Source: Dryomyza anilis
Lineage: Eukaryota; Arthropoda; Insecta; Diptera; Dryomyzidae
Assembly: GCA_951804985.1 (NCBI GenBank)
Contig: OX638132.1
Coordinates: forward strand, 19,759,529 to 19,823,528
DNA length: 64,000 nt
Direction of reading: 5' to 3'
Position numbers and translations under genes: made by a program. This document shows, piece by piece, positions 1 through 10,700 of this stretch (position 1 is its first letter; each line of letters begins with the position of its first letter). The notes beneath the pieces were generated by a model. The model was given only the letters and a program-made list of their open reading frames with translations, was not told where the DNA came from and ran no database searches.

Positions 1-62
1 TGTGCATACGATGAATTGTGATACGATGAATTGTGATACGATGAATTGTTTAAGATGAATTG
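1..62. repeat. Short tandem repeat, unit about 15 bp
   Basis: Three to four imperfect head-to-tail copies of TGTGATACGATGAAT, the last ones degenerate. The array runs off the left edge of the window, so its full length is unknown. Confidence 0.75.
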
Positions 63-427
63 TCCGGTTCCCGTATATTCTTACTAACCCAGCAAAAAAG
101 GTAACTGGTAACTAACCGGTTAGCTAACTGGTAATAAAAGGTTATATATATGCCGGTTACCTTTTTTCGACCATCGGGAGAAAGGTAACCAACAGATTCC
201 TATCTGTGAGAAGTACATGTGACAAGACATCTCTTTCTAACTAAAGCATTGCGCTCATTTAAAAATAATCTTTTTGTCTCTTTTGCATCTCTTGCTATTT
301 TTATGTCACATTGCCAGACCAAACAATATTTTACAGAAATATAAAACAGTATTGCCATAATTACTTTTTTCATATAAATTTTTATTTAGTACACTAAATT
401 AAACAATTGTTTTAAAAATTAATTAAA
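63..427. other. AT-rich intergenic stretch, no gene seen
   Basis: Contains a short GGTAACTGG / CCGGTTA-rich patch (about 100-190) with imperfect inverted symmetry and an ACCCAGCAA motif at about 88 that resembles the terminus of the element at 2843-3485. Nothing coding is visible. Confidence 0.4.
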
Positions 428-437
428 TTAATAAAAA

Positions 438-650
438 TCATAACATAATGTCCACATCGTCGTTAAAGACGCCTTTCTGATCCTTGTTGTAAATTTTTTC
501 ACGAATTTCTTGTTGGTGATCAGCACCAGGTAGTCGAGTGTGCGTCGGGATGTATTCGTTATCGATACAAACAAAACATCGAATATATTGGGTACCCAAC
601 CAAAACCCACCACCAACAAAAACGCAAACAATTTATTCTGGGTACTGCAA
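438..650 (-). pseudogene. Coding-like island, possibly a degenerate terminal exon
   Basis: On the minus strand a patch of about 130 bp is clearly richer in G and C than its surroundings. One frame reads IDNEYIPTHTRLPGAD then EIREKIYNKDQKGVFNDDV and stops at 440-438. Another frame of the same DNA has GC-ending codons (CTC GAC TAC CTG GTG CTG ATC) and stops at 428. The first frame has no ATG and is closed upstream by a TAA just 3-prime of the only plausible splice acceptor (TTATTGCAG at about 646-654), so neither frame makes a clean exon. I recognise no family. It may be the decayed end of a gene or a repeat-borne coding scrap. Confidence 0.22.
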
Positions 651-1137
651 TAACATTTTTATTAATTGTTTATATTTGTAGGAACTAAAGGTAAATTGTT
701 AAAAACTATGCTCTTCACAAATTTTAACTACCAGCATCAGACATATAACAATATAATAAAATTAAGGCGGCTTTTTTTAACAATGGATTTTGGTTAATTT
801 GTGTTAATTTCTACACTATTATTTTATTTGTAGGTGTATAAAAAAAAAATAAAAACATTTATTCTACACTATTGCTTAACTCTTGACACTATATACATAC
901 TCCACCACAACCAACAGCACCTGTCCACACTCTACGCTGCCTATTTTTTGGTTGCTTCTTTTACATTAAATCTCTACCAACAACATACTATATCCACTCC
1001 AGCATCCAACCATATTCATACCCGCATTATAAACAAGTCCTGCTCCAGCTCTCCAGTTCCAGCTCCAAATACAAATAGAAAATTTTATATAATTTTGCAA
1101 AAAATAAACCAAAGAAAACCAAATATCAAACGGCAAC

Positions 1138-1714
1138 ATGTCGGACATTTTTAGTAATTTTGATAGCAACGGCGCCGGCGACGACTCGCAAGATTATCCA
1201 ATGGCTTCTCCATCGCAAAGCAGTCCAATGACGAATTCGAATTCAAACGCGGGCAGCAACAACAATGCAGCCGGTTCACAAAACTCAAATACAAATGCGA
1301 GCGCTGCTACCAAGTCTAACGCTGCAGAAAATCAACCAGTAATTAAAGCATACTAAATGCATTCATTTGAGTAAAAATTTCTTTGTACACTAGATTCTTA
1401 CGAAGCCACGACTGCTGGAGTTGGTCAGAGAAGTGGACGTGACTGCGCAGCTGGACGAGGATGTGGAGGAGCTGCTGCTGCAAATTGCCGATGATTTTGT
1501 TGAGGACGCCGTGAAGGCCACCTGCGCATTCGCCAAACATCGCAAAGTCTCCAAAGTGGAGGTGCGCGACGTGCAGCTGCATTTGGAACGAAAGTGGAAC
1601 ATGTGGATACCAGGTTTTGGCACCGACGAGCTGCGTCCATATAAGCGTGCTGCCATCACTGAAGCACACAAGCAGCGTTTAGCCCTTATTAGAAAAACAA
1701 TCAAAAAGTATTGA
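1138..1714 (+). CDS. Taf12: TFIID subunit TAF12 (histone-fold TBP-associated factor)
   Basis: Two exons, 1138-1338 and 1394-1714, separated by a 55-bp intron (GTAATT..ACTAG, phase 0), giving 173 residues. The start MSDIFSNFD opens a low-complexity Ser/Asn/Ala-rich tail (residues 1-67). Exon 2 encodes the whole conserved region: ILTKPRLLELVREVD, then a histone fold with VEELLLQIADDFVEDAV and VSKVEVRDVQLHLERKWNMW, ending IRKTIKKY. Known of the family: TAF12 has an H2B-like fold that pairs with TAF4 in TFIID and is also a SAGA subunit, acting in nuclear RNA polymerase II initiation. Length is close to the human protein. An untranslated leader of about 300 bp with a possible 5-prime UTR acceptor (TTTGTAG at about 828-834) precedes it. 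It converges on the FKBP gene. Assignment is very secure; only UTR limits are uncertain. Confidence 0.95.
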
Positions 1715-1744
1715 ATCAATTTTTTAACTGTCTTTTTATAAATT

Positions 1745-1750
1745 AATAAA
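1745..1750 (+). promoter_or_regulatory. Poly(A) signal AATAAA of Taf12
   Basis: AATAAA lies 31 nt after the Taf12 stop codon. The convergent FKBP gene has its own candidate on the other strand at 1864-1859. Confidence 0.65.
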
Positions 1751-1858
1751 AGTAATTTCATCTTAAGCGAATATCAAATTGTATTAATCCAAGAAAAACC
1801 TCAAAAAAATATAAAATATGTAGCATATATTGTTCCATTTTTAACAAAATGTAGCACT

Positions 1859-1864
1859 TTTATT
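1859..1864 (-). promoter_or_regulatory. Poly(A) signal AATAAA of the FKBP gene
   Basis: Reverse-strand AATAAA starts 5 nt after the FKBP stop codon. The two convergent transcripts must therefore end within about 150 bp of each other and may overlap at their 3-prime ends. Confidence 0.5.
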
Positions 1865-1869
1865 AATAA

Positions 1870-2342
1870 TTACAAATCAACGCGTTTTTCTATCTTCATT
1901 AACTCTACGTCGAAAACTAGCACAGAATTAGGCGGAATCTTGTTGCCTGAGCCGCTCTTGCCGTAGCCTAATTCTGGCGGAATGACTAAGCGTCGCTTCT
2001 CGCCCTCACACATTCCCAGCAGACCTTGGTCCCAACCCTTAATCACTTGATTAGCACCCAGGGTGAAAGTGAAGGGATTACCACGTGAGTAGCTGCTATC
2101 AAACTCGGTGCCATCCTGCAGCGTGCCCTGCAAATGTACATGAATTTTTTAAGATACCACATATCGACTGGTGGATTAGTGCTTACCTTGTAATGCATAT
2201 GCACGAAGTCCCCTTTGCGCGTCTTTTGTGTGCAATTCTCCACACGCTTCTTGACGCCTATTTTCACTTTGGGTGCCTCCTCCTTGGCCATGGCCACAGG
2301 ATATGCCAAGGCCAACAGTATAAGAATTAAGTTCAATTTCAT
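1870..2342 (-). CDS. FKBP2/FKBP13-type ER peptidyl-prolyl cis-trans isomerase
   Basis: Exon 1 is 2342-2187 and exon 2 is 2127-1870, with a 59-bp intron (GTAAGC..TTGCAG, phase 0); 137 residues. Residues 1-18 ([18 protein letters not shown]) are a typical signal peptide. The FKBP domain fills the rest, with the pocket residues seen in FKBP12-like proteins: Tyr51, Phe61-Asp62, Phe71, Val80-Ile81, Trp84, Tyr107 and Phe124. There are no EF hands, which separates it from the longer FKBP14 class. It ends in RVDL, which resembles a divergent HDEL/RTEL retrieval signal, so an ER-lumen location is likely (inference). The family speeds proline isomerisation during folding of secreted proteins. I believe Drosophila CG14715 is the counterpart, from memory. 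Convergent with Taf12. Confidence 0.93.
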
Positions 2343-2754
2343 TATTTTAAGTCTCAACAAAATCAATTTCCAACCAAACAAAAATCTCTTAGCCGAGTGG
2401 CTCGCATCCGTCAAACCCCACCGCCGTGTAATTTATCGTTAGCCGCTGCCATGATTTTTAAAGGCTAAATAAAAATTGCCACCTTTAAAAAAATACCGCC
2501 GTGACAAAATGAGAATCAAAAGTGGGATTCTTTTACCCAACATTATTTCATTGCGCGAAGATAATTTTTAATTCAATAAAAATTATACATAACAAGAAAT
2601 CTGATTCCTCTGGTCTCCGTTGGTGAAGATCTTTCCGATCTCTGTAGACCGATTTCAATAAATAAAATATCGACTTAAAGAGCAATACTTGCGAATATTT
2701 GCGAGATACAGCCAATTTAAGTTAGAAATCTGATTCCTCTGTCTCGGTCGGTGC
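2343..2754. other. Intergenic, with a short direct duplication
   Basis: Upstream region of the FKBP gene. Segment 2595-2625 (AGAAATCTGATTCCTCTGG and following) is repeated at 2724-2753, about 129 bp away, with a few mismatches. No open frame of note. Confidence 0.55.
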
Positions 2755-2842
2755 CCAAGTAACAATTAGCTGTTTAATATGGATGATTAAGGGTTGTAAA
2801 AGTGCTTGATCAACTTATTAAAAAAACGATAATGCTATACAA

Positions 2843-3485
2843 CCCAGCAAGAACACTACCGGTCATATGAGCAGTAATATTACAAGTATCGTTTAGCACT
2901 TATTAGAAAAACAATCAAAAAGTATTGAATCAATTGAATCAGTAAAAGTTTCTATAACATTGTTAAGAGCGTCGGGATAAAATTGACCGAAACTTTTGTG
3001 TGCGTGTGAATTTTTATCTCTTTCTCACTCATCTGAAATGAGATACAATTGAATATATATTTATCACTGTTCTTTTGGTAATAAGTGACTTTTAAATTAC
3101 TTGTAAATTTACGAAATATTTTACGTAACATAAACTGTTTTAATTTTGAGGTTAGGGACGGTTAAATTAATAGTAAACTAACCAAAATTAGACCAAATAA
3201 AACAAAAAAAAAACTCAAAATTCTATAGTTTTCATTTTTATTGCGTTGAATATAATGCGCATTACATTCAACATGTTTGCATTACAAAATTGTCTATTAA
3301 AACGACTTTTGTTTGTCGTTGTTTTCCTTCCTTCCACGCAAAAAATATTAGTTTTTATTACTAGTAAAATTACGGATATATCTATCATTGATCCTGCGGG
3401 GATGTATTTCAAATTATTTATGTATGAGTGAGAAAATATAATATTGTCTTTGTGTTGGAGTTTTGGTAAGGCATGTCTTGCTGGG
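2843..3485. mobile_element. MITE-like element with CCCAGCAAGA terminal inverted repeats, carrying a Taf12 fragment
   Basis: CCCAGCAAGA at 2843-2852 is mirrored by TCTTGCTGGG at 3476-3485. It interrupts an older repeat whose intact form is at about 28.3 kb, which supports real insertion. It has no transposase and a very AT-rich interior. Positions 2890-2935 copy the last codons of Taf12. I see no clear target-site duplication, so the superfamily is undecided. Confidence 0.6.
2890..2935 (+). pseudogene. Captured or duplicated 3-prime end of Taf12
   Basis: These 46 bases equal 1676-1721, the codons for RLALIRKTIKKY, the stop and 8 bases after it, with one mismatch (45/46). The fragment cannot encode anything by itself. 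It lies 1.2 kb beyond its source, past the FKBP gene and inside the element at 2843-3485. Confidence 0.85.
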
Positions 3486-3566
3486 TAAACAACTCTTAAA
3501 CCTCAGTCAAACCCTTATGTAATCTGTTTATGTAAACCCTTATGTAATCATAGTTGCCAGTTCCGT

Positions 3567-3650
3567 GGGAAATTTCCCATTTGGGGGAATTTTTAGTGGC
3601 AGTGGGAAAGGTAATTCCATGGGAATTTTTTATGGCTGTGGGAATTTATT
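3567..3650. promoter_or_regulatory. Cluster of kappaB-like (Rel/Dorsal-type) motifs
   Basis: A perfect palindrome GGGAAATTTCCC at 3567-3578 is followed within 80 bp by GGGGGAATTTTT, ATGGGAATTTTTT and TGTGGGAATTT. These fit the loose Rel consensus GGGRNNYYCC to varying degrees. They lie 130-60 bp before a TATA box and the small gene at 3833. A Rel role is inference from motif shape only. Confidence 0.35.
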
Positions 3651-3710
3651 TCACTCAGGTTATTTTTTTTGTAACTCAATTTACGAACATAGCAAATATA
3701 AATTTAATGC

Positions 3711-3718
3711 TATAAATA
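3711..3718 (+). promoter_or_regulatory. TATA box of the small gene at 3833
   Basis: TATAAATA, with an initiator-like TCAGT at 3756-3760. The 45-bp spacing is longer than usual, so the real start may be nearer 3742. An untranslated leader of about 75-90 bp would follow. Confidence 0.5.
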
Positions 3719-3832
3719 TTTCGAACGCACCGAATTGCAAAGTGAAAAAATAGGATCAGTGAAGACGTTAATTCAAAAATATTTTCTTGCGTATATTAAA
3801 ATAAAGAAAAGTGCTCGTTGTTCAAGTTAAAA

Positions 3833-4077
3833 ATGAGTGAAGGTAGTAAGTTTCCCAAGACTTCACAACCTGAAAACATTTCAGGATTTTTTAAGAAGTT
3901 GTGGTAAGTTGTTGTTTACTTTTTAATAAATTAAAATAAAGAAATCCAACCATTAGCAAAAATAGAGACTGCTATATGTTTGCTTCAAAATCAAAAGCTG
4001 CCCAAGTTGCAACAAAAAATATTGTTGCTGCAGAAACTTTGCAACAGCAGTCAACGCGTCCACTGTTTTGGAACTAA
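3833..4077 (+). CDS. Unrecognised 63-residue protein, two exons
   Basis: Exon 1 (3833-3903) starts at ATG in the context TTAAAAATGAG and ends TTGTG|GTAAGT. Exon 2 (3957-4077) follows CCATTAG. The 53-bp intron is the size usual for fly genes. Splicing joins 2 nt + 1 nt to form a Cys codon and leaves an open frame to TAA at 4075-4077. The protein starts MSEGSKFPKTSQPENISGFF and ends LQQQSTRPLFWN. It is hydrophilic, Lys/Gln/Ala-rich, with two Cys four residues apart (24 and 29), no signal peptide and no membrane segment; residues about 34-55 could form one amphipathic helix. A TATAAATA box lies 122 bp upstream. I know no family. It could be a male- or stage-specific small protein, or a conserved microprotein; nothing in the sequence decides. 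Confidence rests on start, exact splice sites, phase and promoter agreeing. Confidence 0.6.
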
Positions 4078-4789
4078 CAGATATCCATCATAATGAAGGC
4101 AGTTTACAATTAATTTAGCATTTGCAAATAATAACATTCCTTCGAGACCTTACATTTGTTTCAGCTTTTTGTTTGAATTTTTATTAATTTTGTGGACAAT
4201 TTTGAATGTATGCATTTATTTTCCATATCATCTGAAAAAAGTTTATTACAGTCCGACAAAATAACAATAACAACAGGTTCTCGATTAAAAATACATTTTA
4301 TTGATATGCGCACATATATAAATGTTATTTAATTGAACATTTTTACACAATTTACATTTATACACTTACGATATATATATTTGATTTTTTTTAAGATATA
4401 TTTACAAAAAATTACAATTTATAATTTATGTAAAATAAAAAGGAAATAATAATACGCAAACGAAATTTAACTCAATCGAATAGTATTCGGTAATAGAGAT
4501 AACATAAAATAATAATAATAGGTGTTATTATAACATACATATTTATATATCACAATATGGAGGAATACATAAAAATATCAAATTTACAAAAGCGCAGTGA
4601 GTTCATGTGCATTTCGTATGATTCTTATTTTATTCATGATTAAAGATATTTATTTTAATTTTTTTATTTCATTTAATTTCAATAGAGTATAAATTAGATG
4701 TTAAATTAAATGTACCTAAATACAAATTTTGTATATAACTTGACTATGACTCTCCGTTTAATTACTTTTTATATGCTTTCGATATCGTT
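4078..4789. other. AT-rich 3-prime region between two genes
   Basis: Holds the 3-prime UTR of the small gene and that of the phosphatase on the other strand. A reverse-strand AATAAA at 4634-4629 lies 156 nt after the phosphatase stop and is its likely poly(A) signal. Nothing else is visible. Confidence 0.45.
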
Positions 4790-7700
4790 TCAAATATCAT
4801 TTGATAAATTTGTGATTTTTGTTGCGTACATATTGGCAACCTTATAAATAAATTCGTACTGTTCCTTTGTCTGCACCGCACTGGCTCGGCCTCTGCGCAC
4901 ATAGTAGACGATCTGTGGTATGTCGACGCTTCGTTTCGGGGTCTCGAGACTTCGTACCGCCATGTCACAGCCAATGATCGTGCCCGTGCGTCCAGTACCT
5001 GGAGAGCAGTGAACTGTTAGCGGTCTAGAGTGTGTGAGAATAAGAGAAGACATTGAGTACAACAAATACGATATTATTTACAATAACAAAATACTTTTGA
5101 ATAACATAAATATGAAAAGTTATTTAGTAAAAGGTTGGTTATAAGGAAAAAAAAGATTATCCTAGCAAGTTCTAAAATTAATTTTTGAACTAAATTTAAA
5201 TTATTGCAAGAAAAATCAAAACGAATTCGTTTTACAGAACTTTAACAGTTCCCTAAATAAAATTTTACACAGGAAAATGGAAGAAAAAGGAAAGGAAAAG
5301 ACGGAAAAAACTAGCAGTGCTTTTTTCGTATCACGGCTCAGAAATCCGAGTTCGTGCGAGCAAATATCCATGCGTGCTAGTTGTTATCGTGACCGTGTCT
5401 CCTTAATCAGGCTAGCGTCCATTTAAGATTTGTTTTAGTTACAATCCTCTTTTAGCATGAGGTTGGAAGAATAAAAAGTTAGTTGTACCAAGTACCTTCA
5501 TTCGGTTAAATTGAATGGTTTGTGAATTTGCTGGCGAAACTGCCATATTAGACTATACACTTGAAATATAATGGTTCTAAATCTGTAATAAATTGTTCCA
5601 AAACAGTCAGAAATTGGTTGCAGTACGAACTACAACTCTTTTCATTTTGACAATAACAACCGACTAAGCGTTTGAGAGAACCGAATAAGTTGGTTGGGCA
5701 AAGAGTTCGTTGGCGCAACAAATCTCTCTTCTGTGTGTAGTTTCTATTCCATTTTAAAACAATAACTTTAATTCCAGCAACAGAAAATACAAAATTCTGT
5801 TGTTTTAAATAAAATATTTTCTATATACCAGTACACTAGAAAACATCCCAAACCACATACATCTTGAACAATTCATCGTACTACCTAAAGTACTACCTAA
5901 AAGTTGTCTTGACGCAGATACTTTCAATATCTTTTAAACATTTCAATATTATGATGTTCATGCTATTGAAGCACGCTAAATTTCCCTACCATTTTCCACC
6001 TATAAAGCTACTTTTAAAAACATAAAACACACACATTTCTATTTAATGTTTTTGCCTGCAATCTACTTTCCCCTTCCATTTGCCTGCTAAAAGTCTGCTT
6101 TTAAAATATTCGAGATCTTTTTCCTAAAAGCTGCTTCTAGAAGAATACAAATCTTTGGAGGATTTTGTATGATAATTAAGACAAACAGAGTGACCACCTA
6201 CCCTTGACTTCTGGCCGCCGCTTTAAGTTTATCCTTTGAAACGTTGCCATTGATTTGGGCATTTGTAGTGGATGCACCTCCTCCTAGTGCTTCCTTCTTC
6301 TCTGGCGTATTATTTATGCCATTTCCCAGTGAGGACACCGATGTCAGCGTTAGTTCCTTGCCATCGGCATTGACGTCCGTGGAGTTTGAGTCTGATTTTA
6401 AAGTGATCGTTGACACTGATTGTTGCTCCTTCAATTCGTTAGCCTGTTCGATGGCATAACTCTTAAGCGAGGAACGTGCCTCCAATAGCATTGCAATGAT
6501 TGGTGCCTCCTCCTGTGGAACGCCTGCCTCTGGCCACTTGTACCAGTAATGCGTTAGCTCACGATGAGCATCGGCCAGTGTATTTTTAAGCATTATTGTT
6601 GAAATCGCATATTTATCCTTAATCTCACGATGTTTTAGTGTAACCTGGAAGTCACCGTATGTTGTGTGATTGTCCAAGGTCACCGATGGTGGCAAATATT
6701 CGGCACACTTCTCGATGCCATTCTCCGTCAGATCGGTAGCCTGTATGATGACGCGTGACTGTTGTTCCCAGATCATGCGCCAGAAGTCGGCAACGGTGCT
6801 CTCGAGTGGCGCTTGGCAGGCAATGTAGTAGTTGGGCGCATCCTTGGGACCCTACGGAGAAAAGCATTTATTGTTTTTATATTATAATGATATAGTAATT
6901 TTTAATTGTTATATCTTCAGCGGTTATGCCCAACGAACAATTGGAGTCTCATATGACTCTTAAATGAGTCACTCTCAGACAGTGTGTTACCCTCATATAT
7001 GAGCACATAAAAGAGCTCAATAAGACCCCCCTCATATGTATGATACTTTTATAAATAAATAAATAACCATGTTTTAGGCTTATTTCAGCACTTAAAAAAG
7101 CACAGAAAGACTCCCAAAACATTGGTGAGCCCGTAAACCACCCAATTTAGTTATTTAAAATGAAATCATTAATTTTAAATATATAGTTTTAAAAATTAAA
7201 TACTTATTGTTAGTCTCCATACACCCAGAAAAAAATTCCCTCAAATCCCATTAAAATTGGTCAATAGGACAATTATTGAATTAATAGTATACAAAAAATT
7301 AATATTTTCATATAAACTCAATGGCAATGTCATGGTATTTTCTAGTATTTAATGGTATTTTCCGATTAAAATAATAATTTATCCTATTGACTATTTTTAA
7401 TAGTAAAAAACTATTATTTATTTAGTATTTTTATCTGGGTGTACTAGAGAATATTCAATAATTAGATATACAAAAAATATATACAAAAAATATATACAAA
7501 AAAACATTAATATTCATTTAAATCTGTCCAGTGTTTTACGAGTTATCATTTATATCGTTTGTATACGGTGAAACGAATCGATAGGCGGACTAGTCAAGTC
7601 GACTCAAAAGAAGATGCTGAGTAAGAATTTAGGTAATGAGGTTGTAATTACAATTTCTACATAATAATAGTTTGGCGCTACAGTCCTATAAGAACTTAGG

Positions 7701-10700
7701 CCGAGCTGTGCGTGCTATATTTGTACTCAATGTGGTGGGACATATGTCAGTGTTACCAACTTTTCAAAAGCAAAACCCACCATATCGAGGCAAGAAACCC
7801 GTGGCCATGAATATGAATTTCTTAACCCTTCTGCACAAATTGGATCAAAATGACCCATTTTTTCTGGCAAATAACGATTTTAGGTATTTACAAATATTTT
7901 TATTGAGTGTATAAAATATGTATAAAAAACAGATAGTTTTTGATCGAATTTTAGTTGCATTTACATTTAGCTAGGAACTTAGTTTAACAATATAAAAATG
8001 AAGGACAACAAAATTATTCAGACAAAACTGACTTTCTCGATTATTCTTAGAGGGTATAAAAACACGCATTTTGTTGGGTAAGAACATATGTAATGAGGTT
8101 GTAGCTCTAGTACAAATTTACCCAATTGATCAGTTCCTGAACATGACCCCAGTACAATTTCTATTAGGGAGGTTATAAAAACACTGATAGATAGCAGTAA
8201 TTTGTAAAATTGATTACTTCTTACTTTATATTTTTAAATATACTATATGTTAAATAATGTATATGCAAAATATATGATCTAATCCCATGGAATCATCTCA
8301 AAGTACAAAACAGAGCTTTGCTCAGATTAATCTAAAGTAAACCCACACACATTTTATTGTATCACATGAATATGCGCTCACATAGCTATTAGTTATATAT
8401 ATATATGGTTTTGTATGATAAGTGATCGTTAAGATGTAGTATATATTATAAGTATTAAAGTGTTTTTATGATTGCAGACAAAACGATGTTAGGAAACTGA
8501 AAACGCGCCCATTTTTCTCGAGTTAATTTTTTTTCTTTATGGAGCAAAACAACAATAACGATCGCCAAAATAATGATCGTAGTATAATTTCGCGCTCACT
8601 GGCTGCCATGATTACAGTAATTGTTTTAGTGCACTTAAGTGTAATTTGACTGTATAAGGTACTCTACATATGGTCGTATAAATAATAATACCCTTATTTC
8701 GACTTTAAAATGAAATTAACTTTTGAACGAAATTAACACTTTTTAAAATTAAAGCGAAGCGCTGCCAACACACCTTCTACGGCATGCTAACAGTAATGAG
8801 TCAAACTATTTTGTGAGATATTTTGAGAGTCGTTCTTTGAGAAATGAACTACTGCATAAATATTATATTCATATTTAAAGAAGAAAGGAATCAGTTGGTC
8901 GAGAAGGAGTTCTACATGCTTGAGAATTAATGCTAGCAAAGCTTCTTCGCCTGAATTTTACTACTAGGTTCGTTTAGAAATAATCAAAGAAATTCGATCA
9001 TAACGGAATATTCGCCGTTTTATTAAAAAATTATTGTTACAGTAATTAAAAATCTCTCGATCTGATTTTGATCTAAAAACTGAAAAAGGTTCCATAGGTT
9101 TTTTCTAAATAAAAAAATTCAGATTAATTAAAAGTATGTAGTGTTTAATTTTACGTACAAAATTACGATTTTTCAATACACTAACATCTGTATTTATGAA
9201 AAGAAACCCCTTTGATTTTTTTATTAACAAACAGTCTAAATAAGCCAATAGTTTTGCTGTACCATAAGTCAGAATGCTTCCTGTGAGTCTATTTCATTAC
9301 TCTTCTGACGAAGAGTTTTGCTTTTTATAACTATCCTAGTAGAAATTTACCCTATTTTAGTAGACATGATCATGTTTAGAGCATATAATTCATCGGGTTA
9401 TATCCAGACAATTTTTACTAGAGTATAGTGAGTTTAAATTTCTGCTACAACACATATATATATACATATAACCCGAACCCGTTAAATTGGATATCGATTA
9501 ATTTCTGATTTTTGAGTAACGATTTCGGTTACTTTTTCGCTTTTAAAAATAAAACAGCTTTAAACGGAAACGTAAGAGAATAATATGAAATAAATTCGTT
9601 TTATTTGCATTAAATACCATGAATGTTATTGCTTGCAGTCCTTGGTATAAATTTACAAATATGTGAAATTGTAATAACAATAGAACAATAATTTAGATTA
9701 CTTATATATCAACGCTCCCTTGTGACCAGCGAAACGACCACTTATGTTCAAATACCTCATATAAAACATACATCTACTGGTGAATTTTACTGTATACGTG
9801 CTTAGGTAAACTTTTTTGGTCAAATATATATTGAATGTTTTCCCGCGAAACGACTTGTGGTTAAAAAAAAAATAGAAATTCGGTACACCTACCCATTTGT
9901 AAATATGGGTATGAAATGAATGGGAACTCTTCAGCGATTAAAATTTTGTAGTTATTTTCAGGATTCGTATGACCAATACACCACTTTGAATGGTAACCAC
10001 CCATATGTGAAGGGTATTTATAGTCGGCTTATATATATTTTGATAATCCTAACTATCATAACTACTATAAAATGTCCTTACTTTAAAATTTCCCATGTGA
10101 TCTAATCTTCCCAACTGGTTATTTTTATATTTGACCACATTGATAGTGATCAGAAGTATGTTAGTGAGCATTAAAGTTATCGCAGCATTGATACCAAATT
10201 ATTATCATTTCATAATATTCCTCAAATTGGAGTTTTTGAGATCAGATTTTGCGAAATGTGGATGAATATATGGAATTATAATACTTTTCTATATTTTTCT
10301 GAACTTTAAATAGTGCGTTTGTGTTCATTTATAATATGAAACACTAAAAACGTAAAATCTTTCACTACACTTTTCTCGTAAACCGGAGGTTAGTTTTGCT
10401 TTAGAAGGTGTATTCTGTAAAAGTCTAAATTTTCCAAAATGTTTTTTCACATATTTTTATATGGAATGTTCTATCTTTGAAAACTCATATTAAACTATTG
10501 ACCTTAGAGGAAAAATCCATACAGGTTATTTTTAGAGGACGTTTTATTTCTAATTTCGTCATTTTGCACAAAAACGTCATCATTTTGTTCACCGTGCGAC
10601 ACATGAATTATGCTATATTTATATAATTCAAATAAAATTTCGAAAGTTTTTTGTAATCAACAACCATGTCGAAGTGATCGCCTACAGCGCAACTACAGCC

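Larger units (their letters stand above)
2755..3555. repeat. Older dispersed repeat split by an inserted element
   Basis: The left part (about 2755-2842) and right part (about 3486-3535, TCAAACCCTTATGTAA) match, in order and orientation, an unsplit relative at about 28235-28375. Between the two parts sits the inverted-repeat element 2843-3485. Confidence 0.6.

Noticed and set aside
834..1154. 106-codon ORF upstream of Taf12
   Set aside because: It overlaps the Taf12 leader and start codon in another frame and has no recognisable features.
2625..2645. AGATCTTTCCGATCT resembling a sequencing-adapter end
   Set aside because: It differs from the adapter by more than one base, has no adapter sequence before it, and the assembly continues normally on both sides.
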